Position numbers and translations under genes: made by a program. DNA of 64,000 nucleotides, taken from the NCBI RefSeq assembly GCF_022669055.1, contig NZ_JAJMLW010000004.1:232183-296182 (forward strand), given 5' to 3'. Shown here piece by piece: positions 47,401-57,719 of this stretch. The notes below the pieces were generated by a model that ran no database searches, was not told the origin of the DNA, and saw only the letters and a list, made by a program, of their open reading frames with translations. The DNA comes from Adlercreutzia faecimuris (lineage in GTDB: Bacteria > Actinomycetota > Coriobacteriia > Coriobacteriales > Eggerthellaceae). Numbering within the stretch: position 1 is the first letter of the stretch; every line of letters starts with the position of its first letter.

Positions 47401-48762
47401 ATGGATAACGAGAAGGCTGCCGCCGGCGTCGCTAGCACCGCCGGCGCCCCGGGCACCCCGGGCGAGCCCGTCCGGCCGCTGCCCCCGGCCGCGCCCGCGC
47501 CCGACGCGCTGGCCGCCGTCCCCGGCGGCGGCGTGGCCGCGGCGCTGGGCTTTCGCGCCGCGGGCGTCCACGCCGGCTTCCGCGACGACCCCGAGCGGCT
47601 GGACCTGGCCCTCGTCGTCGCCGACGAGCCCTGCGCCGCCGCGGCCGTGTTCACACGCAACGTCTTCTGCGCCGCCCCCGTGCAGGTCAACCGCGAGAAG
47701 CTGGACGAGGGCGGGCCAGGCGCGCCGAGCTACGGCACCGCGCGCGCCGTCGTCGTGAACTCCGGCGTGGCCAACGCGGCCACCGGCGAGCGCGGCCGCG
47801 AGGCCGCCCGGGCCATGGCGTCCATCACGGCCGACGCCGTGGGCTGCCCCGCCTCCGAGGTGCTCGTGGCCTCCACCGGCGTCATCGGCGTGCACCTGCC
47901 GCTCGAGCCCTTCCGCACGGGCGTGCCGGAGGCCGTCGCGACGGCCTCGCGCGCGGGCGGCGCGGCGGCGGCCCGCGCCATCATGACCACCGACACCCGC
48001 CCCAAGGAATGCGCCGTCACCTTCGACGGCGACGACGTGGGCTACCCCGGCGCGCGCTTCACCGTGGGTGCCATGGCCAAGGGCTCGGGGATGATCATGC
48101 CGGACATGGCCACCATGATCGCCGTCGTCACCACCGACGCGCCCGTGCTGGCCGCCGACCTGGCGCCGGCCCTGCGCGCCGCTGCCGACGCCAGCTTCAA
48201 CCGCGTCACCGTCGACTCCGACACCTCCACCAACGACTCCTGCTTCCTGCTGGCCAGCGGCGCCGCCGCCCCCGGCGCGCCCCCGATGGCGCCCGGCACC
48301 CCGGCCTTCGCCCGCCTGGCCCAGGCGCTCGACCAGGTGTGCGTCACGCTCGCGCGCGCCATGGCGGCCGACGGCGAGGGCGCCACGCGTCTCATCACCG
48401 TCACCGTGCGCGGCGCGGCCGATCCGGCCGACGCCCAGGCCGCCGCGCGCACGGTCGCCAACTCGCCTCTGGTGAAGACGGCCGTCTACGGCCACGACGC
48501 CAACTGGGGCCGCGTCGCCGCGGCGCTCGGCCGGTCCGGCGCGGCCTTCCGCCAGGAGGACGTGGCCATCGACATCCTGGGGCTGCCGGTCTGCCGCGGC
48601 GGGCTCACCGTCCCCTTCGACGAGGACGAGGCGCTGCGCCGCTTCGAGTCCCCCGAGGTGGCCATCACGGCCGACCTGGGCGCCGGCAGCGCCGAGGCCA
48701 CGGTCTGGACCTGCGACTTCTCACACGACTACGTTTCGATCAACGGAGACTACCGCTCATGA
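47401..48762 (+). CDS. argJ: Bifunctional ornithine acetyltransferase / N-acetylglutamate synthase
   Basis: A 453-residue ArgJ. The ATG at 47401 is used because GGGAGGGG lies at the right distance; an in-frame ATG six bases upstream is too close to the ribosome site. The protein is longer than usual because of a 45-residue alanine/proline-rich N-terminal extension. The self-cleavage site is M-P-D-M-A-T-M-I with nucleophile T238. K-G-S-G-M-I before it is conserved. It recycles the acetyl group between acetylornithine and glutamate, so the pathway needs no separate ArgA or ArgE if bifunctional. Its stop overlaps argB (ATGA). Confidence 0.96.
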   Translation: MDNEKAAAGVASTAGAPGTPGEPVRPLPPAAPAPDALAAVPGGGVAAALGFRAAGVHAGFRDDPERLDLALVVADEPCAAAAVFTRNVFCAAPVQVNREKLDEGGPGAPSYGTARAVVVNSGVANAATGERGREAARAMASITADAVGCPASEVLVASTGVIGVHLPLEPFRTGVPEAVATASRAGGAAAARAIMTTDTRPKECAVTFDGDDVGYPGARFTVGAMAKGSGMIMPDMATMIAVVTTDAPVLAADLAPALRAAADASFNRVTVDSDTSTNDSCFLLASGAAAPGAPPMAPGTPAFARLAQALDQVCVTLARAMAADGEGATRLITVTVRGAADPADAQAAARTVANSPLVKTAVYGHDANWGRVAAALGRSGAAFRQEDVAIDILGLPVCRGGLTVPFDEDEALRRFESPEVAITADLGAGSAEATVWTCDFSHDYVSINGDYRS

Positions 48763-49706
48763 AGTACGACACCGAGACGCGCCCCAACGGCGTTTCCAGC
48801 ATCACCGGCGACGTCCTCACCGAGGCGATGCCCTGGATCAAGAAGATCACCGGCGAGACCATCGTCATCAAGTACGGCGGCTCGGCCATGGAGAACCCGG
48901 CCCTGCGCGCCGAGGTGATGGCCGACATCATCCTGCTCAAGATCATCGGCGTGAACCCGGTCATCGTCCACGGCGGCGGCAAGGCCATCACGGCGGCCAT
49001 GGACCGCTTCGGCCTGCCGGTCGAGTTCGTCGACGGGCAGCGCGTCACCACCCCCGAGGCCATGGACCTCGTGCGCATGGTGCTCACCGGTCAGGTCAAC
49101 CAGGAGCTCGTCGAGGCCATGAACGAGCACGGGAACATGGCCGTGGGCATCAGCGGCACCGACGCGGGCGTCATCGTGGCCGAGCAGGCCGACCCGCGCC
49201 TCGGCCGCGTCGGGTCCATCACGCGCATCAACCACCTGCTCATCGAGGACCTGGTGGCCGCCGACTACATCCCCGTCATCGCCACCGTCGCCATCGGCGA
49301 GGACGGCGGCTGCTACAACGTGAACGCCGACGTGGCGGCTGGCCACATCGCCGCGGCCATCGGCGCCCACAAGGTGTTCTTCCTCACCGACGTCGACGGC
49401 CTCTACGAGGACTACCCGAACCGCGACACGCTCATCTCGGCCATGACGCTGGAGGAAGCACGCACGATGGTGGAGGAGGGCGCCATCTCCACCGGCATGA
49501 TCCCCAAGCTGCGGTCCTGCGTCTACGCCATGGACGCCGGCGTGAAGAAGGGCCACATCATCAACGGCACGACGCCCCACGCGCTTCTGCTGGAGATCCT
49601 CACCGACAAGGGCATCGGAACCATGGTCACCGGCGACGGCGACCCCGAGGCCGCCGCTCCCCTCGGCAACTTCGCCGCCAAGCTCATCGAGAACCGCGAT
49701 ATGTAG
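48759..49706 (+). CDS. argB: Acetylglutamate kinase
   Basis: A 315-residue ArgB. K-Y-G-G-S-A-M near residue 38 and V-I-V-H-G-G-G-K-A-I near 67 are the ATP and substrate loops; G-H-I-A-A-A and K-V-F-F-L-T-D-V-D-G-L near 205 follow. The N-terminal extension with A-M-P-W-I-K-K-I-T-G-E-T is of the hexameric, arginine-inhibited type, so feedback control by arginine is probable. GGAG precedes the ATG, which overlaps the argJ stop. Confidence 0.97.
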   Translation: MKYDTETRPNGVSSITGDVLTEAMPWIKKITGETIVIKYGGSAMENPALRAEVMADIILLKIIGVNPVIVHGGGKAITAAMDRFGLPVEFVDGQRVTTPEAMDLVRMVLTGQVNQELVEAMNEHGNMAVGISGTDAGVIVAEQADPRLGRVGSITRINHLLIEDLVAADYIPVIATVAIGEDGGCYNVNADVAAGHIAAAIGAHKVFFLTDVDGLYEDYPNRDTLISAMTLEEARTMVEEGAISTGMIPKLRSCVYAMDAGVKKGHIINGTTPHALLLEILTDKGIGTMVTGDGDPEAAAPLGNFAAKLIENRDM

Positions 49707-49720
49707 GAAAGGAACCCGCC

Positions 49721-50956
49721 ATGTCCCTCCAAGAGCAGCAGTCCCTCGAATCCGCCTATGTCATGGGCACCTTCGCCCGCAAGCCCGTCGAGTTCGTCGG
49801 CGGTCGCGGCATGACCCTCGTGGACGATGCGGGCCGCGAGTACCTCGACTTCCTCTCCGGCATCGGCTGCGACTGCCTCGGCCACTGCCCGCCGGTGCTG
49901 GTGGACGCGATAGGCGCCCAGGCCTCGCAGCTCATCCACGTGAGCAACTACTTCTACATCCCGCAGCGCGGCGAGGTGGCCGCGCACTTGTCCGACCTGC
50001 TCAACCGCTACGCGCCGGAAGGCGAGCAGGGCCCGTGGAAGACGTTCTTCACCAACTCGGGCGCGGAATCCAACGAATGCGCCCTCAAGCTGGCGCGCCT
50101 CCACGGCCGCCGGCGCGCCCAGGAGGCCGGCGGCCCCGACGCGCCGGTGCCCTACCACGTGGTGACGGTGGACGCCAGCTTCCACGGTCGCACCATGATG
50201 ACGCTGGCCGCCACGGCCCAGCCCAAGTTCCACGTGGACTTCGCGCCCATGCCCGACGGCTTCTACGACGTGCCGCGCAACGACGTGGCCGCCCTGGAGG
50301 CGGTGTTCGCGGAGCACGGGGCCGCCATCTGCGCCGTCATGCTGGAATGCGTGCAGGGCGAGAGCGGCGTGCACCCGATGACGCCCGAGTTCCTGGCCGC
50401 GGCGCGCCGCCTCACGCGCGAGCACGGCGCGCTTCTCATCTGCGACGAGGTGCAGTGCGGCATCTTCCGCACGGGACGCCCCTTCGGTTTCCAGCACTAC
50501 GGTGTCGTGCCGGACGTGGTGGCCATGGCCAAGGGGATAGCGGGCGGCTTCCCGGCCGGCGCCTGCGCGGCGCGCGCCGAGGTGGCCGACCTGTTCGCGC
50601 CGGGCGACCACGGCACCACCTTCGGCGGCAGCTGCCTGGCCGTGGCGGCCGCGCACGCCGTGCTCGGCGAGCTCGACGCCGGCGGCTACGAGCAGCGCGC
50701 GGCCGAGGCCGGCGCCTACCTGCGCGAGCGCCTGGCCGCCCTGCCGCGCGTCCACGACGTGCGCGGCCTGGGCCTCATGGTCGGTTGCGACCTGGCCGAG
50801 GACGCCCCGTCGGCTCCCGAGGTGGTGGCCGCCGCGCTTGAGGCCGGCTTCGTCCTCAACGCCACCGGCCCGCGCACCCTGCGCTTCCTGCCGCCTCTCA
50901 TCTGCGAGAAGTCCCACATCGACGCCCTCGTCGACACCCTGGCCGCCCTCATCTAG
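49721..50956 (+). CDS. argD: Acetylornithine aminotransferase
   Basis: A 411-residue PLP-dependent class III aminotransferase. [10 protein letters not shown] near residue 106 is the cofactor-phosphate loop, F-H-G-R-T near 145 stacks on PLP, D-E-V-Q-C-G near 230 binds the pyridine nitrogen, and the Schiff-base lysine is in A-M-A-K-G-I near 260. It converts N-acetylglutamate semialdehyde to acetylornithine. It is the last gene of the first arg unit; argF is not in this window. Confidence 0.95.
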   Translation: MSLQEQQSLESAYVMGTFARKPVEFVGGRGMTLVDDAGREYLDFLSGIGCDCLGHCPPVLVDAIGAQASQLIHVSNYFYIPQRGEVAAHLSDLLNRYAPEGEQGPWKTFFTNSGAESNECALKLARLHGRRRAQEAGGPDAPVPYHVVTVDASFHGRTMMTLAATAQPKFHVDFAPMPDGFYDVPRNDVAALEAVFAEHGAAICAVMLECVQGESGVHPMTPEFLAAARRLTREHGALLICDEVQCGIFRTGRPFGFQHYGVVPDVVAMAKGIAGGFPAGACAARAEVADLFAPGDHGTTFGGSCLAVAAAHAVLGELDAGGYEQRAAEAGAYLRERLAALPRVHDVRGLGLMVGCDLAEDAPSAPEVVAAALEAGFVLNATGPRTLRFLPPLICEKSHIDALVDTLAALI

Positions 50957-51084
50957 CCCGCGCGCGGCGTGCAGTCCCGCCCCGCCTCGCCTCACGTTCA
51001 CGCGCGGCGTACCCCGCCGGGCGCGGGTTGCGCAGCCCGCCCGGCCTGGCGCCGCGCACCCGCGCCCGCGCGGCCCTCGCGCTG

Positions 51085-51198
51085 CCCCAAAACGCGACTT
51101 ATCACACCAGATTTCGTGATAAGTCGCCATCTTTGGCAGGATCCGTCCCCAAATCGCGACTTATCACGCGAATCGGTGTGATAAGTCGCGTTTTGGGG
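51085..51198. repeat. Nested inverted repeat (REP/BIME-like element)
   Basis: Outer arms are 24 bp and perfect (51085-51108 with 51175-51198). Inside are two further, near-perfect inverted copies of the GCGACTTATCAC core, giving four copies in all. The A/T-containing core stands out from its GC-rich setting. Possibly a mobile or dispersed palindromic element; it could also end transcription after argD. Confidence 0.8.
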
Positions 51199-51290
51199 CG
51201 CAACCACCCTGATGAAGAAGCAGCGAAGCCCCTCGCGCGCCCAAAATTTCCGTTTCGTAAATTTCTCGCGCCATTTCGCGGAAGAAGGGG

Positions 51291-51296
51291 TATTAT
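51291..51296 (+). promoter_or_regulatory. Candidate -10 box for the argG transcript
   Basis: TATTAT, flanked by GGGG and CCCC that can pair. No consensus -35 is found at 16-18 bases upstream. A start just downstream would place the leader peptide about 70 bases into the RNA. Confidence 0.35.
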
Positions 51297-51371
51297 CCCC
51301 TGCAAGCAATTAGCTGCTTCGCGGTCATCGTTCGACCGCGCAGGAGGAACCGACCAGGAAGGAACCACGGC

Positions 51372-51500
51372 GTGCAGACCATCGGTCTCATAGCTTCGAC
51401 CAGCGCCCCCGCGGGTGTTGCCGCCGTGCGTCCTGCCATCCTCTCCACGGTCACCCGACGCCGACGCGTCGAGGTGACGACCCGTCTGCGACGACGCTAG
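51372..51500 (+). CDS. Arginine-rich leader peptide upstream of argG
   Basis: A 42-codon frame starting at GTG with AGGAAGGAA ten bases upstream and ending in TAG. Arginine is 9 of 42 residues; eight are in the last 14 residues (T-R-R-R-R-V-E-V-T-T-R-L-R-R-R). Four consecutive codons are CGA CGC CGA CGC and the last three are CGA CGA CGC, so CGA, a rare codon in such genomes, is used often. This is the pattern of a ribosome-stalling leader for arginine attenuation, placed 242 bases before argG. Not previously known to me. Confidence 0.72.
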   Translation: MQTIGLIASTSAPAGVAAVRPAILSTVTRRRRVEVTTRLRRR

Positions 51501-51565
51501 TCGTCCGCATTCCTCCAAGGGCCGCTCTTCTCCCTTCCCCAAACTCGCCTTCGCGCGAAGGCGAG
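51450..51565 (+). promoter_or_regulatory. Candidate arginine attenuator RNA structures
   Basis: Three hairpins follow one another. The first (51450-51478) is a 12-bp stem, GTCACC-CGACGC paired across a CGAC loop with one bulged A, built from the arginine codons themselves. The second (51487-51509) spans the leader stop codon. The third (51544-51565) is an 11-bp self-complementary GC-rich hairpin. A ribosome stalled on the arginine codons would open the first hairpin. No run of T follows the third, so termination may need Rho or the control may be translational. Confidence 0.55.
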
Positions 51566-51742
51566 CCCCCGTGGGCGCCGCCCGGCGCCTGCCCTCGATG
51601 AAGAGCCGTGGCACGCAGCAGCCTCCCGCACGAACCCCTGGGGCGCCCGCAAGGGCTAAAGCCCCCGCGTCAGAGCCGCCTTCCGCGTTCCGCAGACCCG
51701 GGCACCACACCGTCAGGCAGAACAAGCGAAAGGCAGATCATC

Positions 51743-53083
<1,341 letters not shown>

Positions 53084-53096
53084 GAAGGAACCCTCC

Positions 53097-54488
53097 ATGG
53101 CCCTCTGGTCCGGAAGATTCGAGGAAGGCGCCGACGCCTTCACCCAGCGCTTCGGCGCGTCGCTGCCGGTTGACAAGGCGCTCTACGCCCAGGACATCGC
53201 CGGATCGCGGGCGCACGCCGCCATGCTGGCGGCCCAGGGGGTCATCGCGGCCGAGGACGCCGCCGCCATCGACGCGGGCCTGGCCGACGTGCTCGGCCAG
53301 ATCGAGGCGGGCGAGTTCGCCTTCGACGTGAACGACGAGGACATCCACATGGCCGTCGAGGGCGCGCTCACCGCCGCCATCGGCGAGCCGGGCGCGCGCC
53401 TGCACACGGGCCGCAGCCGCAACGACCAGGTGGCCACCGACACGCGCCTCTACGCCAAGAAGCGCGCGACCGACCTCATGGCCGCCAACGTGGCCCTGCG
53501 CCAGGCGCTCATCGCCCAGGCCGAGGCCCACTTCGACGTCATCCTGCCGGGCTACACCCACCTCCAGCACGCCCAGCCGGTGCTGCTGTCGCATCACCTG
53601 CTCGCCTACACGTGGATGCTCGCGCGCGACTTCAGGCGCCTCGAGGCCGCCCGGGACGCGGCCGACGCCTGCCCGCTCGGCGCCGCGGCGCTGGCCGGCA
53701 CCACCTACCCGCTCGACCGCGCCATGACGGCCGACGCGCTCGGCTTCGGCTCGGTCATCCCCAACTCGCTCGACGCCGTGTCCGACCGCGACTTCCTGCT
53801 CGACCTCCTCTACGCCTGCTCGGTGTCGGCCCTGCACCTCACGCGCCTGTGCGAGGAGATCATCCTGTGGTCGACGGCCGAGTTCGGATTCGTCACCCTG
53901 TCGGACGCCTACTCCACCGGCTCGTCCATCATGCCGCAGAAGAAGAACCCCGACTTCGCCGAGCTCATCCGCGGCAAGTCCGGCCGCGTCATCGGCGACA
54001 TGGTGGCCCTCATGATGACGGTCAAGTCGCTGCCGCTCGCCTACAACAAGGACCTCCAGGAGGACAAGGAAGGCGCCATCGATGCGGCGAACACCCTCGA
54101 GGACTGTTATATATGCGCGGCGGGGATGATCGCCACCCTGCAGGTGAACCCCGACGCCATGATGGCCCAGGCGCGCAAGGGCTACCTGGCCGCCACCGAC
54201 GTGGCCGACTACCTGGCCAAGAAGGGCCTGCCCTTCCGCCGGGCCCACGAGGTGGTGGGGCACCTGGTGCTTCTGTGCGAGAAGCGCGGCTGCGATTTGG
54301 AGGATCTGACGCTGGACGACTTCAAGGCCGAATGCGACCTGTTCGAGGCCGACATCGCCGGCGCCCTCAACCTCGAGGCTATCGTGGCGGCGCGCACTAC
54401 CTACGGCGGCACCGGCCACGAGGCCGTCCGCGCCCAGCTGGCCGAGGCGAAGGCGCGCCTGGCCGCCGACGAGGCGCTTCTGGCGTAG
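53097..54488 (+). CDS. argH: Argininosuccinate lyase
   Basis: A 463-residue ArgH of the fumarase/aspartase family. The start W-S-G-R-F, the segment [11 protein letters not shown] near residue 103, and the signature [11 protein letters not shown] with the catalytic serine loop near 280 are present. It splits argininosuccinate to arginine and fumarate. Thirteen bases follow argG, with AGGAAGGAA before the ATG, so both are on one transcript. Confidence 0.97.
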   Translation: MALWSGRFEEGADAFTQRFGASLPVDKALYAQDIAGSRAHAAMLAAQGVIAAEDAAAIDAGLADVLGQIEAGEFAFDVNDEDIHMAVEGALTAAIGEPGARLHTGRSRNDQVATDTRLYAKKRATDLMAANVALRQALIAQAEAHFDVILPGYTHLQHAQPVLLSHHLLAYTWMLARDFRRLEAARDAADACPLGAAALAGTTYPLDRAMTADALGFGSVIPNSLDAVSDRDFLLDLLYACSVSALHLTRLCEEIILWSTAEFGFVTLSDAYSTGSSIMPQKKNPDFAELIRGKSGRVIGDMVALMMTVKSLPLAYNKDLQEDKEGAIDAANTLEDCYICAAGMIATLQVNPDAMMAQARKGYLAATDVADYLAKKGLPFRRAHEVVGHLVLLCEKRGCDLEDLTLDDFKAECDLFEADIAGALNLEAIVAARTTYGGTGHEAVRAQLAEAKARLAADEALLA

Positions 54489-54550
54489 CGCGCCTCCTGT
54501 GGAATTCTGCCCACAACTGTGGAAAAACCCCTGCTCCAACGGGCCGATGG

Positions 54551-54556
54551 TACAAT
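54551..54556 (+). promoter_or_regulatory. Extended -10 promoter for the penicillin-binding protein gene
   Basis: TGGTACAAT, an extended -10 (TGn plus TACAAT), 30 bases before the start codon. No good -35, as allowed with an extended -10. Confidence 0.5.
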
Positions 54557-54585
54557 GGGCGGCAGTTTTCCGACGGAGGTGATTC

Positions 54586-56970
54586 ATGGGCTCCCGAGCC
54601 ATCAAGGGCCGCAAGGGCACGAGAACCAGTAACAAGAAGACCGGCGTGCTGATGGCGCTCGCCATCCTGGTGGCCGTGGTGGTCGCCGGCACGGCTGGCG
54701 TCATCGGGCTGTGCTCGGCGTGGATCGAGGATCTGCCCGACTACGCCAACGCCGACGCCTACAACACCGCCAAGCCCACCACCGTCTACGCGTCCGACGG
54801 CACCACCGTGCTCGCCGAGTTCCAGCTGGAGAACCGCCAGCCCGTCACCATCGACCAGGTGAGCGAGCTCATCCTCAAGGGCACCGTCGCCACCGAGGAC
54901 GAGCGCTTCTACACCCACAACGGCGTCGACATCCTCGGCATCGGCCGCGCGCTCGTCAACAACCTGGCCGGCGGCCAGCTCGAGGGCGCCTCCACCATCA
55001 CCCAGCAGTTCGTCCGCAACACCATCCTGGCGGACGAGATGAATGACATCTCCCTCAAGCGCAAGGTGCGCGAGGCCTACATCTCCCTCAAGCTGGAGGA
55101 GCAGTTCACCAAGGACGAGATCCTGCTGATGTACCTCAACACCATCAACTACGGCGCCGGCGCCTACGGCATCCAGGCGGCGTCGCAGCGCTACTTCTCG
55201 AAGGACGCGACCGACCTCACCCTGAACGAGGCGGCCACGCTCATCGGCATCCCGCAGTCGCCCACCTACAACGACCCCACGCTCAACATGGAGAACTCCG
55301 TCAAGCGCCGCAACACGGTGCTCGACCGCATGGTGTCCAACAACGTCATCACCCAGGAGGAGGCCGACGCGGTCAAGGCCGAGCCCATCACCCTCAACGA
55401 GAACAAGCCCTCGGAGTCGGGCATCCTGGCCTACCCGTTCTTCACCAGCTACGTGCGCAACCAGCTGACCGACCCCAACGGCAAGTACGCCTACTCCACC
55501 GCCGAGGTGTTCAAGGGCGGCCTGACCGTCTACACCACCCTCGACGTGACGCTCCAGGGCTACGCCGAGGAGGCCTGCGAGAAGAAGCGCAAGCAGGCCG
55601 GCGGCGATCCCTTCGAGGTGGCGCTCGTCGCCATCGACCCGGACAACGGCTACATCAAGGCCATGGTCAGCCAGGGCGAGTACGGCGCGGGCGAGGGCCA
55701 GACCATGATCAACATGGCCACGGGCGAGGGCGGCGTCGGCCGCCAGCCCGGGTCGTCCTTCAAGACGTTCACCCTGGCCGCCGCCATCGAGGCGGGCATC
55801 GATCCCGAGACGCTGATCGACGCGGGCCGCCAGGAGAAGTTCCCCAGCTGGGACGTGCACAACATCGGCTATGCCGACTACGGCACCCGTTCCATCGCGA
55901 GCGCCTTCGCCGTGTCGTCCAACACCGCCTTCGCGCGCCTGTGCCTGTCGCTCGGCCCCGACAAGGTGGCCGACATGGCCCACAAGCTGGGCATCACCTC
56001 GCCGCTCGACGAGGTGGGCGCCCTCACTCTGGGCGCCTCGGAGGTCACGCCGCTCGAGATGGCCGACGCCTACGCGACGCTCGCCAACGGCGGCACCCAC
56101 TACGACCCCGAGTGCATCGAGCGCGTGGTCGACCGCAACGGCAAGGTCATCGTCGACAACTCCCACCCCCAGGGCGAGCGCGTCATCGACCAGGAGGTGG
56201 CCGTCGCCACCGTCGAGGTCATGAAGGGCGTCGTCACCTCGGGCACCGGCCGCGCCGCGGCCCTGTGGAGCCTCGGCCAGGAGGCCGCCGGCAAGACCGG
56301 TACGGCCGACAACTACAAAGACAGCTGGTTCTGCGGCATCACCCCGCAGCTCTCCGTGGCCATCTGGCTGGGCGATCGCTCGCCCATCTCCAAGGCCAAG
56401 TCCATCCCCGGCGGCGTCACGGCGGCCAGCACCTTCGCCGACTTCCTCAACCTGGCTCTCAAGGGCCAGCAGACCGAGAAGTTCCCCACGGCCGACAAGA
56501 AGCCCAGCTACATCAAGGACTTCAAGGACGACGAGTACCATATCGGCGGCCACTACGGCAAGGGCGACGAGGACGCCGAGGAGCAGGGCGAGGCCGCGCA
56601 GACCGGCGAGGCGCCCGATGCGCCCACGACGACCAACCCGACCACCCCGCCGACCACCGACCCGGGCAACCAGGGCGGCAACGCCGGGGGGAACACCGGG
56701 GGCAACACGGGCGGAAACACCGGCGGCAATACCGGCGGCAACACGGGTGGCAATACCGGTGGTAACCAGGGCGGCAACCAAGGAGGCAACACCGGCGGGA
56801 ACACCGGAGGGAACACGGGCGGAAACACCGGGGGCAACACCGGCGGTAATACCGGCGGCAACACGGGTGGCAACACCGGCGGTAACCAGGGCGGCAATAC
56901 CGGCGGGAACACCGGCGGCACCCAGCCGACCATCTCGGGCAACCGCAGCGCCGGCTCCCAGCCCGCCTAG
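54586..56970 (+). CDS. Class A penicillin-binding protein with NTGG-repeat tail
   Basis: A 794-residue bifunctional cell-wall synthase. A basic N-terminus is followed by one transmembrane helix (about residues 20-45). The glycosyltransferase has A-T-E-D-E-R-F-Y with E104, then Q-Q-F-V-R-N and the usual domain. The transpeptidase has S390-x-x-K393, S444-S-N446 and K570-T-G572. Residues 670-710 are acidic, then a linker of T and P leads to about 21 tandem N-x-G-G tetrads (mostly N-T-G-G, some N-Q-G-G) and a short end. It lies after argH with its own promoter. The tail is external and may be flexible or bind the wall. Confidence 0.95.
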   Translation: MGSRAIKGRKGTRTSNKKTGVLMALAILVAVVVAGTAGVIGLCSAWIEDLPDYANADAYNTAKPTTVYASDGTTVLAEFQLENRQPVTIDQVSELILKGTVATEDERFYTHNGVDILGIGRALVNNLAGGQLEGASTITQQFVRNTILADEMNDISLKRKVREAYISLKLEEQFTKDEILLMYLNTINYGAGAYGIQAASQRYFSKDATDLTLNEAATLIGIPQSPTYNDPTLNMENSVKRRNTVLDRMVSNNVITQEEADAVKAEPITLNENKPSESGILAYPFFTSYVRNQLTDPNGKYAYSTAEVFKGGLTVYTTLDVTLQGYAEEACEKKRKQAGGDPFEVALVAIDPDNGYIKAMVSQGEYGAGEGQTMINMATGEGGVGRQPGSSFKTFTLAAAIEAGIDPETLIDAGRQEKFPSWDVHNIGYADYGTRSIASAFAVSSNTAFARLCLSLGPDKVADMAHKLGITSPLDEVGALTLGASEVTPLEMADAYATLANGGTHYDPECIERVVDRNGKVIVDNSHPQGERVIDQEVAVATVEVMKGVVTSGTGRAAALWSLGQEAAGKTGTADNYKDSWFCGITPQLSVAIWLGDRSPISKAKSIPGGVTAASTFADFLNLALKGQQTEKFPTADKKPSYIKDFKDDEYHIGGHYGKGDEDAEEQGEAAQTGEAPDAPTTTNPTTPPTTDPGNQGGNAGGNTGGNTGGNTGGNTGGNTGGNTGGNQGGNQGGNTGGNTGGNTGGNTGGNTGGNTGGNTGGNTGGNQGGNTGGNTGGTQPTISGNRSAGSQPA
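56670..56928 (+). repeat. Twelve-base tandem repeats encoding N-T/Q-G-G tetrads
   Basis: About 21 repeats of AAC-ACC/CAG-GGC-GGC type with synonymous changes, in the penicillin-binding protein C-terminus. Repeat number may vary between strains. Confidence 0.88.
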
Positions 56971-56998
56971 GCGCGACGAACGCGTAACAGTCACCATC

Positions 56999-57023
56999 CC
57001 GGGTCGGCTTCTCGCCGGCCCGG
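56999..57023 (+). terminator. Hairpin after the penicillin-binding protein gene
   Basis: A 10-bp stem (CCGGGTCGGC with GCCGGCCCGG, one G-T pair) and TTCTC loop. No T tract. Confidence 0.55.
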
Positions 57024-57077
57024 CGGCATAATAAAGGCAGGGCCCCACGGCGGGCCCCGGAACAGGAGCGACGGCAC

Positions 57078-57584
57078 ATGAACACCTTCAAGATGACGCG
57101 CATCATCTCGTTTTCCCTGGCGGCCCTCTGCGTGGGCGCGCTGCTGGCGTTGGCGGGCTGCGCCGCCCCCAACAACCCGGCCACCGAGGCCCAGACGGCC
57201 AACCGCCAGTACATGGCCCAGGTCAACCAGACCATGGATGACCTGTCCCAGAAGCTCGAGGGCTTCGAGGACGCCGTGTCCCGCGGCGACGTGGTGACCA
57301 TGCGCACCCAGGCCGACAACGCCTTCAAGGTGCTCGACTCCCTGGTCGCCATCGAGGCGCCCGAGCCCCTCAAGGAAGTCCAGCAGGACTACGTTGACGG
57401 CTGCGCCTCGCTCAAGGAGGCGCTCAGCGGCTACGTCGACCTCTACACCGAGGTCGCCAGCGCCACCGACGAGCACCCCTTCGACTACGCCACCTACGAC
57501 CAGCGCATCAAGGACATCCAGGGCACCTACGACCAGGGCATCGACCAGCTCAAGGCCGCCGACGCCCGCGCCGCCGAGCTCTAG
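57078..57584 (+). CDS. Lipoprotein of unknown function (168 aa)
   Basis: A 168-residue protein with a lipoprotein signal: M-N-T-F-K-M-T-R start, hydrophobic helix, and lipobox L-A-L-A-G-C with the lipidated cysteine at about 28. The mature part is helical and acidic, with regular Q and D, without a known domain. It may be a small surface-anchored binding protein. It lies between the penicillin-binding protein and U32 genes, and has AGGAG before the ATG. Confidence 0.78.
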   Translation: MNTFKMTRIISFSLAALCVGALLALAGCAAPNNPATEAQTANRQYMAQVNQTMDDLSQKLEGFEDAVSRGDVVTMRTQADNAFKVLDSLVAIEAPEPLKEVQQDYVDGCASLKEALSGYVDLYTEVASATDEHPFDYATYDQRIKDIQGTYDQGIDQLKAADARAAEL

Positions 57585-57719
57585 GCCCCGCTCCGCGCCC
57601 CAGGGCCCGGCGTCGTCCGGGCCCTTGTCATGCCCGCGCGCGTCCCCCTGCGGCCCTGCGCGCCTGCCTGGGCCCGTCCCGGCGCCCCCCTCGTCTCCTC
57701 CCGAACCGAAAGGATCCCC

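Larger units (their letters stand above)
50957..51371. other. argD-argG intergenic region with nested inverted repeats and a promoter candidate
   Basis: About 415 bases without a gene except the leader that begins at 51372. It contains the 114-bp nested inverted repeat (51085-51198), a -10-like TATTAT at 51291-51296 and a small hairpin at 51320-51340. Confidence 0.55.

Noticed and set aside
56670..56928. CRISPR-like repeat array
   Set aside because: The repeats are 12 bases long, in frame, without spacers, and code for N-x-G-G tetrads.
54397..57048. An 883-codon minus-strand frame opposite the penicillin-binding protein
   Set aside because: Its A-G-V and V-A-A repeats are the reverse complement of coding repeats on the plus strand.
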